Shown: positions 10,383 to 22,129 of the stretch, piece after piece
Layout of the letters: each line of letters starts with the position of its first letter
How positions within the stretch are numbered: position 1 is the stretch's first letter
Assembly: GCA_003996215.1 (NCBI GenBank)
Contig: QJPP01002921.1
Span: 153,593 to 217,592, forward strand
From: Jaltomata sinuosa
Lineage: Eukaryota > Streptophyta > Magnoliopsida > Solanales > Solanaceae
Length of the DNA: 64,000 nt
Reading direction: 5' to 3'
Position numbers and translations under genes: made by a program
Notes under the pieces: generated by a model
Told to the model about the DNA's origin: nothing
The model's input: the letters and a program-made list of their open reading frames with translations, nothing else
The model's database searches: none

Positions 10383-13300
10383 TGTCATGACTCGATTTCT
10401 CAGGTCATGATGGCACCTACAATCCCCCAGTAGACGAACCAATTCTCATAGCCCAAAATGGTTAGTAATGGGCTACTACCTAACCAATACGCACAATAAG
10501 CATAAATAAGCGGAAGAAGAATATAAAGATTAAACCACGTGGAAGCAACAACATGAATATACACAAAATAAGACTACACCAACCCCAAGACTTGGTATCG
10601 ACAGGTTAGAAGATTCTAATAGAATACAAGTGCTAGAAGTAACAAAATGATAAGTACAACTGTCTCTGAATATACAAAAATTAATAGTACAAAAAATGAG
10701 ATATGGTCAAGCCCTGATCGACAGACGCTCACCCTAGTCTCAAAATGTCCAAAAGCTGCACGACTCTCCAACGTGATAAACGGTGAAAGCTCAACTCATA
10801 TATGCACCAGAAAGATGCAGAAGCGTAGTATGAGCACCAATTGCTTAGCAATGGGTATCCAGTAGGCATCATTGGCTGACTGAGTTCATATAAGATATAA
10901 AAACAGTAAATAACAGATAGCAAGAAAGTAGTCACCAAAGTAATAGGGAAAAGCATAAGGAACTAGCACGGAGAATAGACAACCGAGAATTATAAGCATA
11001 CAATTCTAGCACAGAAGATATACATACCACAGAAACACAGGTGTAAGAACGCACCTGGAGTCCTTACAACAAGAGTATAAATAAAGAGAGAGAGTTTAGA
11101 AATATGGCGGTATACTAGTAACCTCAAGTAAAAGGGAAAGAAAGGAAGCAATCCAACACAATCAACTAAAAGCCATAAAGATGATGAAAACATACTAGCA
11201 ACACCAACTCTTAAGACAAACATGAACTAGGATCCACCTCACAATTTACAACCTAGAATGGAGTAACTAAAGCACCAGAACCAAGAGTTTTTACTCAGAG
11301 TCAAGATAAAGAATAATATCCAATAAACCACAACCACTCAGGAGGACACCTATCGGAGCCTCAAAGATATAGGACTCACTAGCCCCTCAATACTCGCCCA
11401 AAACTCGGAGCCTCAACAGGATAAAACTTACCAATCCATAAGAACCAAGGACCATAACTAGCTCTATAAAATGATAGGAGTAATATAATCTACTTACAGT
11501 CCCAACAACCGCCTATACAACTGAGGAATGCATTCAAGTGCAAACAAGCCCTCCGGCCGCCCATACAACCGGAGCGTACACTGAACACATAACAAACAAG
11601 GGTGGAATCTGAGTTAAATATGCATGATGATATGATATGATGAATCTGAAACCAAGTGTGATTGTTGTGCTGTATGTTACCCCCTGCAGTGCCCCAAAGG
11701 TCCAATAAAGGCAGGATCCATGAAAGGACATTTCCTGAGTACCTCTCCTACGCTGTACATCCCCTTCCTTCGATCACTGTCGGCCTATAGCACTTGGTCC
11801 AGAATGGTAGGGTCCATAGAGGTCTACTCATAGACCACATACTAACACAAAACTCAATATATCTCAACAATCGGGTTCTTGTAGTACATGCTCGAATTTG
11901 ATCTGGGTCTAAATCATTAGTAGTAATCTCAATAACCCTCATAAAGGGTGCCCAGAATATATATGGGTCTAAATCACTAATCATGTCTCAATAACCCTCA
12001 TCAAAGGTGCCCGGAGTGTATCTGTGTCTAAAACAGAAATCAAGTGCCAAAATCCCCAAACAGGGTGGCTGGCTCATGTCCAGGTCTAGATCTATAGAAA
12101 ATAATGTCTAGCACTATGGCCCAGCCCAGCCTAGTATCAGAATAAAGACCAGTGATCCAATCATCATAATATCCTCTCTACTTCAAGAGATTTCATAAAA
12201 GTCAGTTTAGAAGTACTTTCAAAGTCATGTACCGAAAATGGGCCATTGGGGCCATGTAAAGTTTGGAAAATCCATTGTAGTAGGCCCGAAGCCAAATCAA
12301 TAGTAAACATGTAGGGAAAACCTTTTTCAGGTATGATATGCTCGCAAATAATAGAGTAGCCCAAAATGGCTCACAAACATTCCTATCGGCCCTGCACAGG
12401 CTCTCAGCTATACAATAAATAATAACCAGCCTAAAATAATATCTCTATGTTTGTGACTAACGGACATTCCCAAATGACCCACCATCTATGTTCTAGAGTC
12501 AATAAAAGTCCACACAGGACCACAAGGGTGATATACAATACTATACAAATACTACAATCAATGTATGAAATAAATGGACAGAAAATACGTACAAGGTCTG
12601 GGGTACCAATCTATAACAATCCATCCAAGGATAGTAATTAATGTAGTTATAGCCTATATACGCAGAATCTAGGTAGGGAAAGCCATAACCTACATTTCAT
12701 CTGATGAATAGCTGCGAGAACAAAGTCTTCCTAGCTTGAACTGCTCCGAGAAGCTCTAAATCACAAAAATACTATCAGCACAATAATCTAGGCATTAAAA
12801 CGAAACCAACAATACCCATAATGCTAGAAACATAACCGGGTCAAAATCCGGGTCAAAATCTAGGTCACAAGCGAGCCCATAGGCCCCGCAACTTGAAACC
12901 AGAAATGAAAAACACCATGGTGTTCCCCATGTTCCCGGGAGAACATGCTCAAAAATTGAGCGGAAATGGATCATGGGAAGGGGTCAAAACAGCCCCAAGA
13001 ATCAAGAATTTAAAGGGGAGAATTTATTGAAAACAATGAAAATTAACAAGGGATTTTACCTATTTACGAGGAAAAAAAACACACCCGGATCAGAAAAAAT
13101 TATTACTCCAAGCAATGGGGATGAGCAGGTGAAAATTTGAAGGAATTTGGTAAAGAAATGGTGGAGAAATCGAGCTTTGAAGATGGTGGGAGAAGCTGAA
13201 AATTTGGCTGCCAATAACTTATATAGGGTGGCCAACTGAGGCGCAGGGGAGGCCCATAGGCGCTGGTGCATCGGCATTGGGGAGCTGGCACGCAGGAGGC

Positions 13301-14053
13301 CAGGCGATGGCATGGGCGCAAAGGCGGCCATGGGCGTGCAGGCGCAGCCCAGGCGGCCCCCCTGGCGCCACACCAACAACCAGCATGTCAAAATTTCTAC
13401 GGGCATTTCATACACATTCGAAACCCGATACTCAAAACCAATAGTGCTATTTGAGTGAAAATGACGTTCCAGACTCATTGGAATTGACAAAACTTCCATC
13501 AGAGGTCGATTTAATAAAAAGTGGGCCCCACGTCCAAAGATCAACCTCAGGCCAACTATTCCCAAAACGGAACCCAAAGGCCAAAATCAAGTCTGAAAGC
13601 CTCGGGACCCAAACTAATGGTCCCTCTAGCCTAAACTCGACGTTACAAAGCTAACAACACTGACGAAATTTCCATCCGAGGTCGTCTTCTCCAAATATTG
13701 ACCAAAGTCAAGCAAACAAGCCAACTGGCCTGAAAACACAGAATGAGAGAGAATTTCAAGCTGAAATGCTCCCAGATCCGGACCAAAGGTCCCTCTAGAC
13801 CAAAGTCCATGCTCCAGAGCTAATGAAACTATCAGAATTCAATTCCAAGCATGTTCACCAAAAATGTTGACTAAAGTTAATGATTTCCAAAGTTAAAAGC
13901 TCTTAAACAAGAAACGGCCAAAAAGACCTAACAAACGGCCTGAACACGGAACCAACGGCCCTAGCAAGCCATAAATGACTTGGGGCTACTACAGGCAAGC
14001 TCTAACGGTACAAGGAAGGCAAAAATTCCTAAATGAATGGAATGGTCATTACA
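10383..14053 (-). repeat. Solo LTR K (Tekay/Del type, 3671 bp)
   Basis: Plus-strand ends are TGTCATGACTCG and GGTCATTACA. It is flanked by TCGAG (10378-10382) and TCGGG (14054-14058), a one-mismatch 5-bp duplication, and the uninterrupted H copy has TCAGG at the corresponding place. It matches the LTRs of C (32036-35276) but is about 430 bp longer. No internal region is present, so it arose by LTR-LTR recombination. Open frames inside, including 13056-13577 minus, are not genes. Confidence 0.85.
13215..13375. repeat. CG-rich phrase block in solo LTR K (GGCGCAGG type)
   Basis: Degenerate repeats of GGCGCAGGGG, AGGCGCTGG, GGCGATGGCATGGGCGC and GTGCAGGCGCAGCCC at about 680-840 bp from the minus-strand LTR start. 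LTR C has the same phrase type at 34430-34560. Confidence 0.6.
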
Positions 14054-14077
14054 TCGGGGTCGAACCCACAAAGAATT

Positions 14078-15040
14078 TAGAGTTTAGCCTAGGTGATTAT
14101 AAAACAGAGTTCACAATGAGAGTGAGTAATATAAAAAGAGGGGAATTGGTAATCCGTCAGAATTTCGCAATTCAATAAACAAAACAATAAAGTAAAATGG
14201 GGTGTAGACAATAGAGAGGATGACTAGGGATGTGTGTCAAATAGGACTCGAACATCGAACATCGGATATGGTGATTGCTTATTCATGCAAATTCATGCTA
14301 AAGGACATGAGTAACCTTGGTTTTAAGTATTGTTATTTATCTCTTGATCAACAACCATATATTCAACAACCTTAGGTCAAGCACTATTGATTCATTATTA
14401 AACAACAAAGCTATTATTTAGGGAGGTCATACTATTTTTAGTATTAGACCCTTAAGTGGGTGATTCCGTTGATATGAGCTATTTCTAGACTCAATCTAAA
14501 TGGAAGACCAAGTTCCCACTAGCAATTTCATATTCGAAGTTATGAAATCCACTTTCAAGCAACAACATAATCAAGTAAGGAAAATCAATGTTTGCAACCA
14601 CCAGTTTTAGAGTTAAAATGTGGTGAAATCACTAGACACATAAAAAGAATTAGCAACACTCACACTCATTTATCAAGCACCCATAATCAACACATCCCTA
14701 GATAAGAGTTTTAGCTACTCATGCTTAAGTAAAGAGGTATACCAAATGTGTAGTTCAATTTCCCTTCCATTCAAGCTAAATGTCTCAATATACAAGCCCA
14801 ATTTGTACACAAATGGTGGTTCTAAGAATTGGAAAGAAGGAATTTGATGAAAACCTCTTCTTCTTCTTTGAAGGGAAAACTTGTTCAGAAAGCTAAGAAT
14901 ATTTTCATAACTCAGTGCTAGCTGAACTATTTACAATTGTGCATAAATTGGGTATATAAACATTCCCAAGATGTCACATAATTTTGGACAAAAATGCCCT
15001 TCAGGCGGTGTGCGGCGTGACGTGTGGTTCACACGTAATG
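14078..15040. other. Non-coding LTR text, right part of fragment I
   Basis: No gene. The sequence tracks H at 35845-36850 (for example GAGAGGATGACTAGGGATGTG). It is listed because it is a long stretch without coding potential. Confidence 0.7.
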
Positions 15041-15943
15041 AATCATAATTAAACTAATTAAGCAAATCTTGAATAGGGGGTTTTGAACACAAGTAATCAT
15101 AATCAAATCATAATTAAGCAAGAAGAAACCATGAATTTAAGCATAAAAACTAATTTCATAAGTTTTTCCCAATTTAGATCAAAACCCTAATTTCACAAGT
15201 TCATAATTCAAAACAAGAATAGGGGGTTTTGAACACAAGGGTGAAAGGAACCCATTGTTGATTACCCACATACCTTGATTGAAGATAACCTACTTGAATT
15301 GGAAAGACTTTGGAGGCTTGAACTTGGAGCTTGAGGCTTAAAGCTTGGAGAAGAATTTCCCTCTTTGGGAGAAGAGTGAAGTAATGAGAAGGAACTTAGG
15401 CTAATGAGGGTGAAAACCCTTCTTGAAATAGTCAAAACGACATCATTTAGGAGTTAAAAGAGTGGGTAATGACTAAAATACCCCTGGGACATAATTTGGA
15501 AAAAGATGGAAAAATTGACCTTCAGGGATCACGAGTTGGTCTACGGTCCATCATCCCAAAGGACAGACCGTCAATATGATCTGTGATTTTCCATTAACAC
15601 TTAGTGGAGCTATTGGAATTGCATTCCACGAGTCACACCACGGTCCGTACTTCCAAACGACGGACTGTCCTGTCGACTCGTGGTTTGCCTTGAGGGATCT
15701 GGACTTTCTGATATTTCAGGGATTACAGCTGGGGATGATGGCCCGTCGTCCAGAAGGATGGACCGCCCCTTGAATCATCATTTCTGGGACAGTTTAAGAG
15801 GTCTTATGGAACTTGTACAATGAGTGCATAGGACAGACCATGGTTTCAAACCTCGAACCGTCGACTGACTCGTCATCTCTGGAAACTTGAGATTCATCTG
15901 AGATTTTGACTTAGATAGCTGGTTTGATTTTCGATGTGTTACA
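15041..15943 (-). repeat. 3' LTR fragment of element D
   Basis: The minus-strand LTR starts TGTAACACATCG right after the polypurine tract. Only about 900 bp are kept before Athila fragment I. A ~22-bp phrase containing AATAGGGGGTTTTGAACACA occurs twice (near 15074 and 15220). The left boundary is approximate. Confidence 0.65.
15535..15880. repeat. CG-rich phrase block in LTR D (ACGGTCCGTC type)
   Basis: Both orientations of one phrase alternate: CTACGGTCCATC, ACAGACCGTC, CACGGTCCGTAC, CGACGGACTGTCC, GATGGACCGCC and CGAACCGTCGAC. They lie within 65-410 bp of the LTR start. The inverted copies could pair with each other. Confidence 0.65.
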
Positions 15944-15957
15944 ATATCTCCCCCTTG
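15944..15957 (-). other. Polypurine tract of element D
   Basis: The minus strand reads AAGGGGGAGATAT directly before the LTR start TGTAACAC. Confidence 0.75.
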
Positions 15958-16177
15958 GGATCATTCATCCTCGAATGAAGACTAAACAAGGAAAAACTGA
16001 AGAGAAAACAACCCAACCAGCAACAGAACATGGAAATCAAAGAGTAAACATAAAAATTGAACTTTTCAACTTGAAAACATGATAAACTAACTTCGTAAAA
16101 CATGGATGCATGCTAGAATCATGAGAGGAACTGGTGCAATAGAATCGGAGGGACATACTAAGTAGGAAACTAGTACC

Positions 16178-17526
16178 TCAAGATGGAACTAACTCGGAAG
16201 GAAAGAGATGGGGATATTTGGCCTTCATGGCCTCTTCTGCTTCCCAATTACCTCCTTCAACAAGCTGATTTCTCCAAAGAACTTTTACCAAAACAACTTC
16301 TTTATTTCTCAACCTCCAAATATGATGATCAAGGATCTCTACGGGAACCTCATCATAGGTGAGACTATCCTTCACACCGATATCCTCCAAAGGGACAATC
16401 AATCTCGGATCACTAACACACTTCCTCAACAAGGAAACATGGAAAATAGGATGAACCTCTTCCAACTCTGATGGCAAATACAACTCATAAGCAACCTTAC
16501 CAAACTTTCTCAGAATCTGATAAGGACCTACAAAATGGGGACTAAGCTTCCCCTTCTTTCCAAATCTTATCACACCCTTCATGGGTGACACCTTTAGGGA
16601 AACCCAATCATAAACTTCAAATTCTAACTCCCTTCTCCTCACATCCACATATGATTTCTGTCGACTCTGAGTGGTCTTCAACCTTTCTCTAATAAGATGA
16701 ACCTTCTCCATAGTCTTATTCACCTAATCTGGACCAATCAAGACTGCCTCACCTACCTCAAACCAACCATAGGAGACCTACATCTCCGGCCATAAAGTGC
16801 CTTATATGGAGCCATCTGGATGCTAGAGTGAAAGCTGTTGTTGTAGGCTAACTCTATAAGAGGTAAGTGATCATCCTAATTAGCTTTTAAGTTGATCACA
16901 CACGCTCTCAACATATCCTCCAAAGTCTGAATAGTACGCTCTACCTGGCAGTCTATCTGAGGGTGAAAATCTGCGCTAAGCTTCACCTGGGTAACAAGAC
17001 CTTTCTGAAACGATCTCCAAAACTGAGATGTACACTGAGGACCTATATTAGAAATGATAGATAAGGGAACACCATGCAATCAAATTATCTCCCGGAAGTA
17101 GAGTCTGGTATAATCATCTGCTAAATCAGTAGTCTTAACAGCCAAGAAGTGGGATGACTTGGTCATCCGGTTAATAATCACTCAAATGGAATCATGTTTC
17201 CTTCAAGTATGAGGCAAACCAGTAATAAAGTCCATATTAATTGCTTCCCATTTCCATGTGGGAAGGTCAATATCATGAATCATGCAACCCGGTCGCTGGT
17301 GCTCTACCTTCACCTGTTGACCGTTGGGACACTTAGCCAGAAAACTGGCTATGTCCCTCTTCATACTATTCCACTAAAAGACTTCTCGTAGATCACGGTA
17401 CATCTTGATAGCATTGGGGTAGATGAATTATCTGGAACCATCAGCCTTAGTCAAAATCCGCTGGCGTAACCCATCTATATTTGGCACACATAGTCGACCC
17501 TGATAACAAAGTACACTATCTCCCCC
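16178..17526 (-). pseudogene. Integrase with chromodomain, element D
   Basis: The minus strand holds the whole integrase in pieces. The zinc-binding part near 17300-17440 has one cysteine changed (CPNGQQ). The core has HPQIDCQVERTIQ with the catalytic glutamate near 16940, but the second aspartate is replaced by Asn (IISNIGPQ, about 17050). A GPY-type module follows (KGKLSPHFVGPYQIL) and then a C-terminal chromodomain (VLVKVLWRNQ...GNWEAEEAM...YPHLF). The last 181 codons (16723-16178) are still open. In this family the chromodomain steers insertion to marked chromatin. Stops and the D-to-N change make the enzyme dead. Confidence 0.87.
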
Positions 17527-18165
17527 TTAGAAGAACACCTCAACCCTTTGCTGATGGACTGCACCCTTAAGCTGGAGTAAAATGGGATCACTGTCTTGCT
17601 TTGCCTTCACTTTTGTTACTAAGGATGATTCGGAACCATTCGGAATAATAACACCACCTTCTGTCAAGTCCATAAGGAGAACTCCCATGCGAGGCAGCCT
17701 ATGAACCTCCTTAACCAGTTTTTTCTTTCCTTCTTTGACTGAAGACACGCTACCCTTCGAAAGTCTACTCAAAGCATCCGCCACTACATTGGCCTTACCC
17801 TGATGGTAAAGCACACTCATGTCATAATCCTTAAGAAGCTCAAGCCATCTCCTTTGTCGCAAATTCAATTCCTTTTGAGTGAACACATACTGAAGACTCT
17901 TATGATCGGTGAATACATCCACATGCACCCGATACAAATAATGTCTCCAAATGTTCAAAGCAAAGACCACGGCAGCCAACTCCAGATCATGAGTAGGATA
18001 GTTCTTCTCATGAGTCTTAAGCTGTCTCAAAGCATAAGCAATCACCTTACCACAGTGCATCAAAACATACACCAAACCAATCCTAGAAGCATCACAATAC
18101 AGAACAAAATTATCTAGGCCCTCGGGTAGAGCTAACACTGGAGTTGTGGTCAATCTAGTCTTCAA
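17527..18165 (-). pseudogene. RNase H domain, element D
   Basis: 212 codons are open on the minus strand. RNase H removes the RNA strand of the RNA/DNA hybrid. Visible landmarks are YCDASRIGLVYVL near residue 24, the ELAAVVFAL stretch, FTDHKSLQYVF, and the closing VVADALSR, all with acidic residues in place. It continues upstream into RT through a stop near 18168 and downstream into the RNase H-integrase linker. It is the longest intact domain frame in the window. Confidence 0.88.
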
Positions 18166-18167
18166 CT

Positions 18168-19050
18168 CCTAAAAGTTCTTCTCACACAAGTCGGACCACT
18201 AAAATTTTACCTTTTTCTGAGTCAATCGGGTCAAAGGGGCAGCGATGGAAGAAAAACCTTCCACAAACCTCCTGTAGTAACCAGCCAAACCCAAAAAGCT
18301 CCTAATATCAGACGGGGAACTGAGTCTAGGCCAGCTCTTTACTGCTTCGATCTTTTGAGAATCAACCCAAATACCCTCTTTAGTCACAATATGACCCAGA
18401 AAAGCAACAGACTGCATCCAAAACTCACACTTGCTAAACTTAGCAAATAACTGTCGGTCCTTGAGAGTTTGCAACACAACTCTCAAGTGGTTTGCATGCT
18501 CCTCCTCACTCCGAGAGTAGATGAGAATATCATCAATGAAAACAATCACAAATATATCCAAATACTACTTGAAAATATGGTTCATCAAATCCATAAAATC
18601 TGCAGGAGCATTTGTTAGACCAAAAGACATCACAACAAATTCTTAATGACCGTACCGAGTCCTGAAGGATGTCTTTGGAATATCACACTCTCTAACATGA
18701 AGCTGATGATTACCAGATCTAAGGTCGATTTTGGAGAAGAAACTAGCACCCTGAAGATGATCGAACAAGTCATCAATCCTAGGAATGGGATATTTATTCT
18801 TTATTGTGACCTTGTTCAACTGAAGATAGTCAATAAACATTATAAGATAACGATCTTTCTTTCGAACAAATAAAAGTAGGGCACCCCATGGAGAAATGCT
18901 AGGCCTGATCCAAATAAGATTGGAGCACTCCATAGAGAGATGTTGGGTCGTATAAAATCCTTATCAAGGAGGTCTTTCAACTGATCCTTCAATTCCTTAA
19001 GCTCCGTGGAAGCCATTCTATAGAAAGGAATAGAGATAGGATTCATATCC
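18168..19050 (-). pseudogene. Reverse transcriptase, element D
   Basis: RT remnant in three open pieces (18199-18561, 18643-18933, 18840-19046). The palm motif is FIDDILIYSRS with both aspartates kept. Upstream are LNKVTIKNKYPIPRIDDLFD and FFSKIDLRSG, and downstream are the FAKFSKCEFW and FLGHIV stretches and the SFLGLAGYYRRFVEGFS connection. Stops at about 18565 and 18640 and a disrupted segment near 18900-18960 separate the pieces. The portion 18640-19050 is repeated in opposite orientation at 23150-23560. Confidence 0.88.
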
Positions 19051-19510
19051 GGAATAAGATCTATTCAAAAGTTGGTCTCTCGCTTATTAGGGATTCTCCA
19101 CAAATCTTTGGGAAACACTTCCAAAAACTCATTCAAGATGGGAACAAACTGAAGAGATGGGGCTTCAGACTCCGTGTCCACAACCCAAACTATAAGATAA
19201 ATATAACCGATAGAGATCATCTTCCTAGCCTTAAGGTAAGATATGAAATGACCTTTCGAGGATGAAGGACTACCTTGCCATTCTAGGACAGGTTTATTTG
19301 GAAAATTAAAATTGATAACTCGAGTACGACAATCAACCGAGGTATAACAAGCATACAACAAATCCATACCAAGAATAATGTCAAAATCAGTCATTTCTAA
19401 CTCTACTGGGTCTGCTGAAGTGGCTCTATGAAGGACTGAGATAGGGAAATTTTGGTAGATTCTTTTGGCTAGGACTGATTCACCAACAAGAGTAGAAACA
19501 CAAAAGTATT
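19050..19510 (-). pseudogene. Protease C-terminus and linker, element D
   Basis: The minus strand reads FDIILGMDLLYACY, then VLEWQGSP and FISYLKARKMIS, ending in PILNEFLEVFPKD before RT. Upstream of the frame the conserved LAKRIYQNFP segment is visible near 19450-19480. The active-site region is missing because the element is broken at about 19510. Three plus-strand copies of this segment lie at 20665-23150. Confidence 0.8.
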
Positions 19511-19554
19511 CTAAAGGAAAGATTCAGGTTCACCTAGATCAGAGGATTCAGGTT

Positions 19555-19880
19555 TTGGCCATCATGGGTCTGGAGGTATGATGGCCAAAAGAATCTCAAA
19601 TGGCCTAATAAACCTGGGGTTAAGCTTTCCCCGCTGACCAAATCTTATCACGCCCTTCATGGGCGATACTCAGAGGAAAACTAGATCACCAACACTGAAC
19701 TCCAAGGCACGAAGTCTATGATCAACGTAGTTCTTCTGCCTACTTTGGCTGCTCTAAATCTATCCTGGATAATACAGAATCGGTCCAAGGAATCTCTAAG
19801 TAAATCTGTACCCTGCGATCTGGACTCTAACCCATAAAACTAACAAATGGGCGATCTGCAATGCCTACTATACAAAGCCC
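19555..19880 (-). pseudogene. Displaced integrase C-terminal fragment
   Basis: The minus strand encodes KGVIRFGQRGKLNPRF plus upstream integrase text. The DNA matches C at 37260-37450 (e.g. CACGAAGTCTA) better than D. It belongs to a different chromovirus family from its neighbours. Its left edge carries GGCCATCATGGGTCTGGAGG (19559-19578), also found at 20101-20120. Confidence 0.7.
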
Positions 19881-19884
19881 GAGG

Positions 19885-20062
19885 ATCTAACCATCTTGTT
19901 CTACCTAGCTATCTCCCTCAACTTGTCTCTCTCAAACTGATGAGCATGAGTTATGAGTCGAGAAATGTTCATGTCACTCAACAGCATAGCATACCTACAC
20001 TCTTTCTTCACCAAATCTGATACTCCATAGATGTACTTACTCATATGATCCTGCGGGTACTT
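19885..20062 (-). pseudogene. Displaced gag fragment (capsid C-terminal part)
   Basis: The minus strand reads MSKYIYGVSDLVKKECRYAM, then DMNISRLITHAHQFERDKLREIA before a stop. I recognise this as the C-terminal part of a Tekay-type gag domain. It abuts an integrase fragment, an order impossible in an intact element, so the block is a join of non-adjacent pieces. Confidence 0.7.
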
Positions 20063-20115
20063 ATCTAGTTTTGTCCATCATGGGTCTGGTAGATTCTTTT
20101 GGCCATCATGGGTCT

Positions 20116-21126
20116 GGAGGTGGACATTGCTCTTCATTTTAGAGAAAGTCATCAGGACCTGTGCATTCTTCAGCCAGTGCTCCTACCCAGGCCCCCAGGC
20201 CTCTTCATGATCAGTTTGGTAGAGGTTCAGGTTTGCAGTCTTAGGGTAGTATTGAAAGAGGGATTTCTCACCCTGTTTGCAACAAGTGTGGAAAGAATCA
20301 TCCGGGGAAGTGTCGGTTGGGCACAAGTGGTTTCTATGGGTGTGGGAAGGTTGGACACATGATCAAGGATTTCCATTCATATAATAAGGGACAGGCAGGT
20401 AGTAGGACTCGGTTTTCCCCAGCCGCATCAAGGAGCCAGCCAGCCCATCAGGGTGTTGCTTCTAATTTTGGTGGTCAGCGCCAGAACTGACTTTATGCCA
20501 TGTCCACTCGTCAGGATCAGGAGAGTTCACCGGACATTGTTACTGGTATGTTGAACGTCTTCTCAATAGATGTGTAGGCTTTATTGGATCTTGATTCCTC
20601 CTTATCTGTCGTGACCTCTTATGTTTCTTGTAAGTTTGTGATTTTTCCTGATTAGCTTTTAGAATCCTTTTGTTTTTTACTCTTGTTAGTGAGTCAGTCC
20701 TAGCCAAAAGAATCTACCAAAATTTCCCTATCTCAATCCTTCATAGAGCCACTTCAGTAGAGCTAGTAGAGTTAGAGATGACTTATTTTGACATTATTCT
20801 TGGTATGGATTTGTTGTATGCTTGTTATGCCTTGGTCGATTGTCATACTCTAGTTATCAATTTTAAGTTTCCAAATGAACCTATCCTAGAATGGCAAGGT
20901 AGTCCTCCATCCTCGAAAGGTCATTTCATATCTTACCTTAAGGCTAGGAATATAATCTCTATGGGTTATATTTATTTATAGTTTGGGTTGTGGACACGGT
21001 GTTCGAAGCCCCATCTCTTCAGTCTATTCCAATCTTGAATGACTTTCCAGAAGTGTTTCTCGAAGATTTGCCCAGAATCCCTCCCTAACGGGAGACCAAC
21101 TTTAGAATAGATCTTCTTTCGAATAC
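20116..21126 (+). pseudogene. gag-protease unit 1
   Basis: Encodes the gag tail, a degraded zinc knuckle (FYGCGKVGHMIKDF, with first and last Cys lost), the protease active-site region reading ALLDLDSSLSVV (the usual Gly is lost), and the protease C-terminus open at 20670-20981 (LAKRIYQNFP was frameshifted before this, FDIILGMDLLYACY, FISYLKARN). Several stops lie between the zinc knuckle and protease. Confidence 0.8.
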
Positions 21127-22129
21127 GAGGCGGACATCGCTCTTCATTTCAGAAGAAGTCATCAGGACCTGTACATTCTTCAGCTAGTGCTCCTACCCAG
21201 GCCCCCAGGCCTCATCATGATTAGTTTGGTAGAGGTTTAGGTTCGCAGTCTCAGGGTAGTGTTGAAAGAGGGCTTTCTCACCCTTTTTGCAACAAGTGTG
21301 GAAAGAATCATCTAGGGGAGTGTCGGTTGGGCACATGTGGTTGCTATGGGTATGGGCAGGTTGGACACATGATCAAAGATTGCTCTTCATCTAAGAAGGG
21401 ATAGGGAGCTAGTAGGACTCAGTTTACCCCAGCCGCATCAGGGAGTCGACCAGCCCATCAGGGTGTTGCTTCTTATTTTGGTGGTCAGCACCAGAACTGC
21501 CTTTATTCCATGTCCTCTCGTCAGGACCAGGAGATTTCACTGAACATTGTTACTGGTATGCTGAAAGTCTTCTCTATAGATGTGTAGGCTTTATTGGATA
21601 CCGATGCCTCCTTATCTATGGTGACCCCTTCTGTTTCTTGTAAGTTTGTGATTTGTCCTGATATGCTTTTAGAATCCTTTTGTGTTTCTACTCTTGTTGG
21701 TGAGTCAGTCCTAGCAAAAAGAATCTACCAAAATTTCCCTATCTCAGTCCTTCATAGAGCCACTTCAGCAGACCTAGTAGAGTTAGAGATGACTGATTTT
21801 GACATTTTGGATATGTTGTATGCTTGTTATGCCTCAGTCGATTGTCGTACTTGAGTTATCAGTTTTAAGTTTCCAAATGAACCTGTCATAGAATGGCAAG
21901 GTAGTCCTCCATCCTTGAAAGGTTATTCCATATCTTACCTTAAGGTTAGGAAGATGATCTCTATGGGTTATATTTATCTTATAGTTTTGGTTGTGGACAT
22001 GGAGTCCAAAGCCCCATCTCTTTAGTCTGTTCCCATCTTGAATGAGTTTCCGGAAGTGTTTCCCAAAGATTTTCCCAGAATCCCTTCCCAACGGGAGACC
22101 AACTTTGGAATAGATCTTCATCAGGATAC
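21127..22129 (+). pseudogene. gag-protease unit 2
   Basis: Zinc knuckle reads CYGYGQVGHMIKDC (second Cys to Tyr). The protease active site reads ALLDTDASLSMV. The frame 21594-21854 is open to RT-side residues but carries a 2-codon loss (FDILDMLYACY). It ends at the linker PRIPSQRETNFGIDL and re-enters gag text. Confidence 0.8.

Larger units (their letters stand above)
10297..15040 (-). mobile_element. LTR fragment I (Athila type), split by solo LTR K
   Basis: Two pieces, 10297-10382 and 14054-about 15040, read together as one minus-strand Athila LTR. The left piece starts TGATAACGCTG, the same LTR end as H at 35732 (TGATAATGCTC). The right piece continues with the sequence that in H follows directly (GGTCGAACCCACAAAGAATT here, GGTCGATCCCACAAAGAATT in H). 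It ends in its CG-rich block at about 15005-15040, where the LTR fragment of D begins. About 0.4 kb of a 1.5-kb LTR is missing. Confidence 0.8.
15041..19510 (-). mobile_element. Element D: Tekay/Del-type chromovirus remnant
   Basis: From right to left on the minus strand it holds protease C-terminus, RT, RNase H, integrase and chromodomain, then a polypurine tract (15944-15957) and the first ~0.9 kb of a 3' LTR. Gag and 5' LTR are missing: homology breaks at about 19510, where a chimeric block begins. The right end is mirrored by plus-strand copies of the same family at 20101-23560. Confidence 0.85.

Noticed and set aside
13056..13577. 173-codon open frame on the minus strand with Cys/Pro/Leu-rich text
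   Set aside because: It lies wholly inside solo LTR K across its CG-rich phrase block. Open frames there result from low stop density in GC-rich repeats, and the C LTR does not preserve the frame.
3568..15040. LTRs J (3568) and I (10297) as the two LTRs of one element
   Set aside because: They are in opposite orientation, and B is collinear between them as a separate element, so they cannot be a pair.
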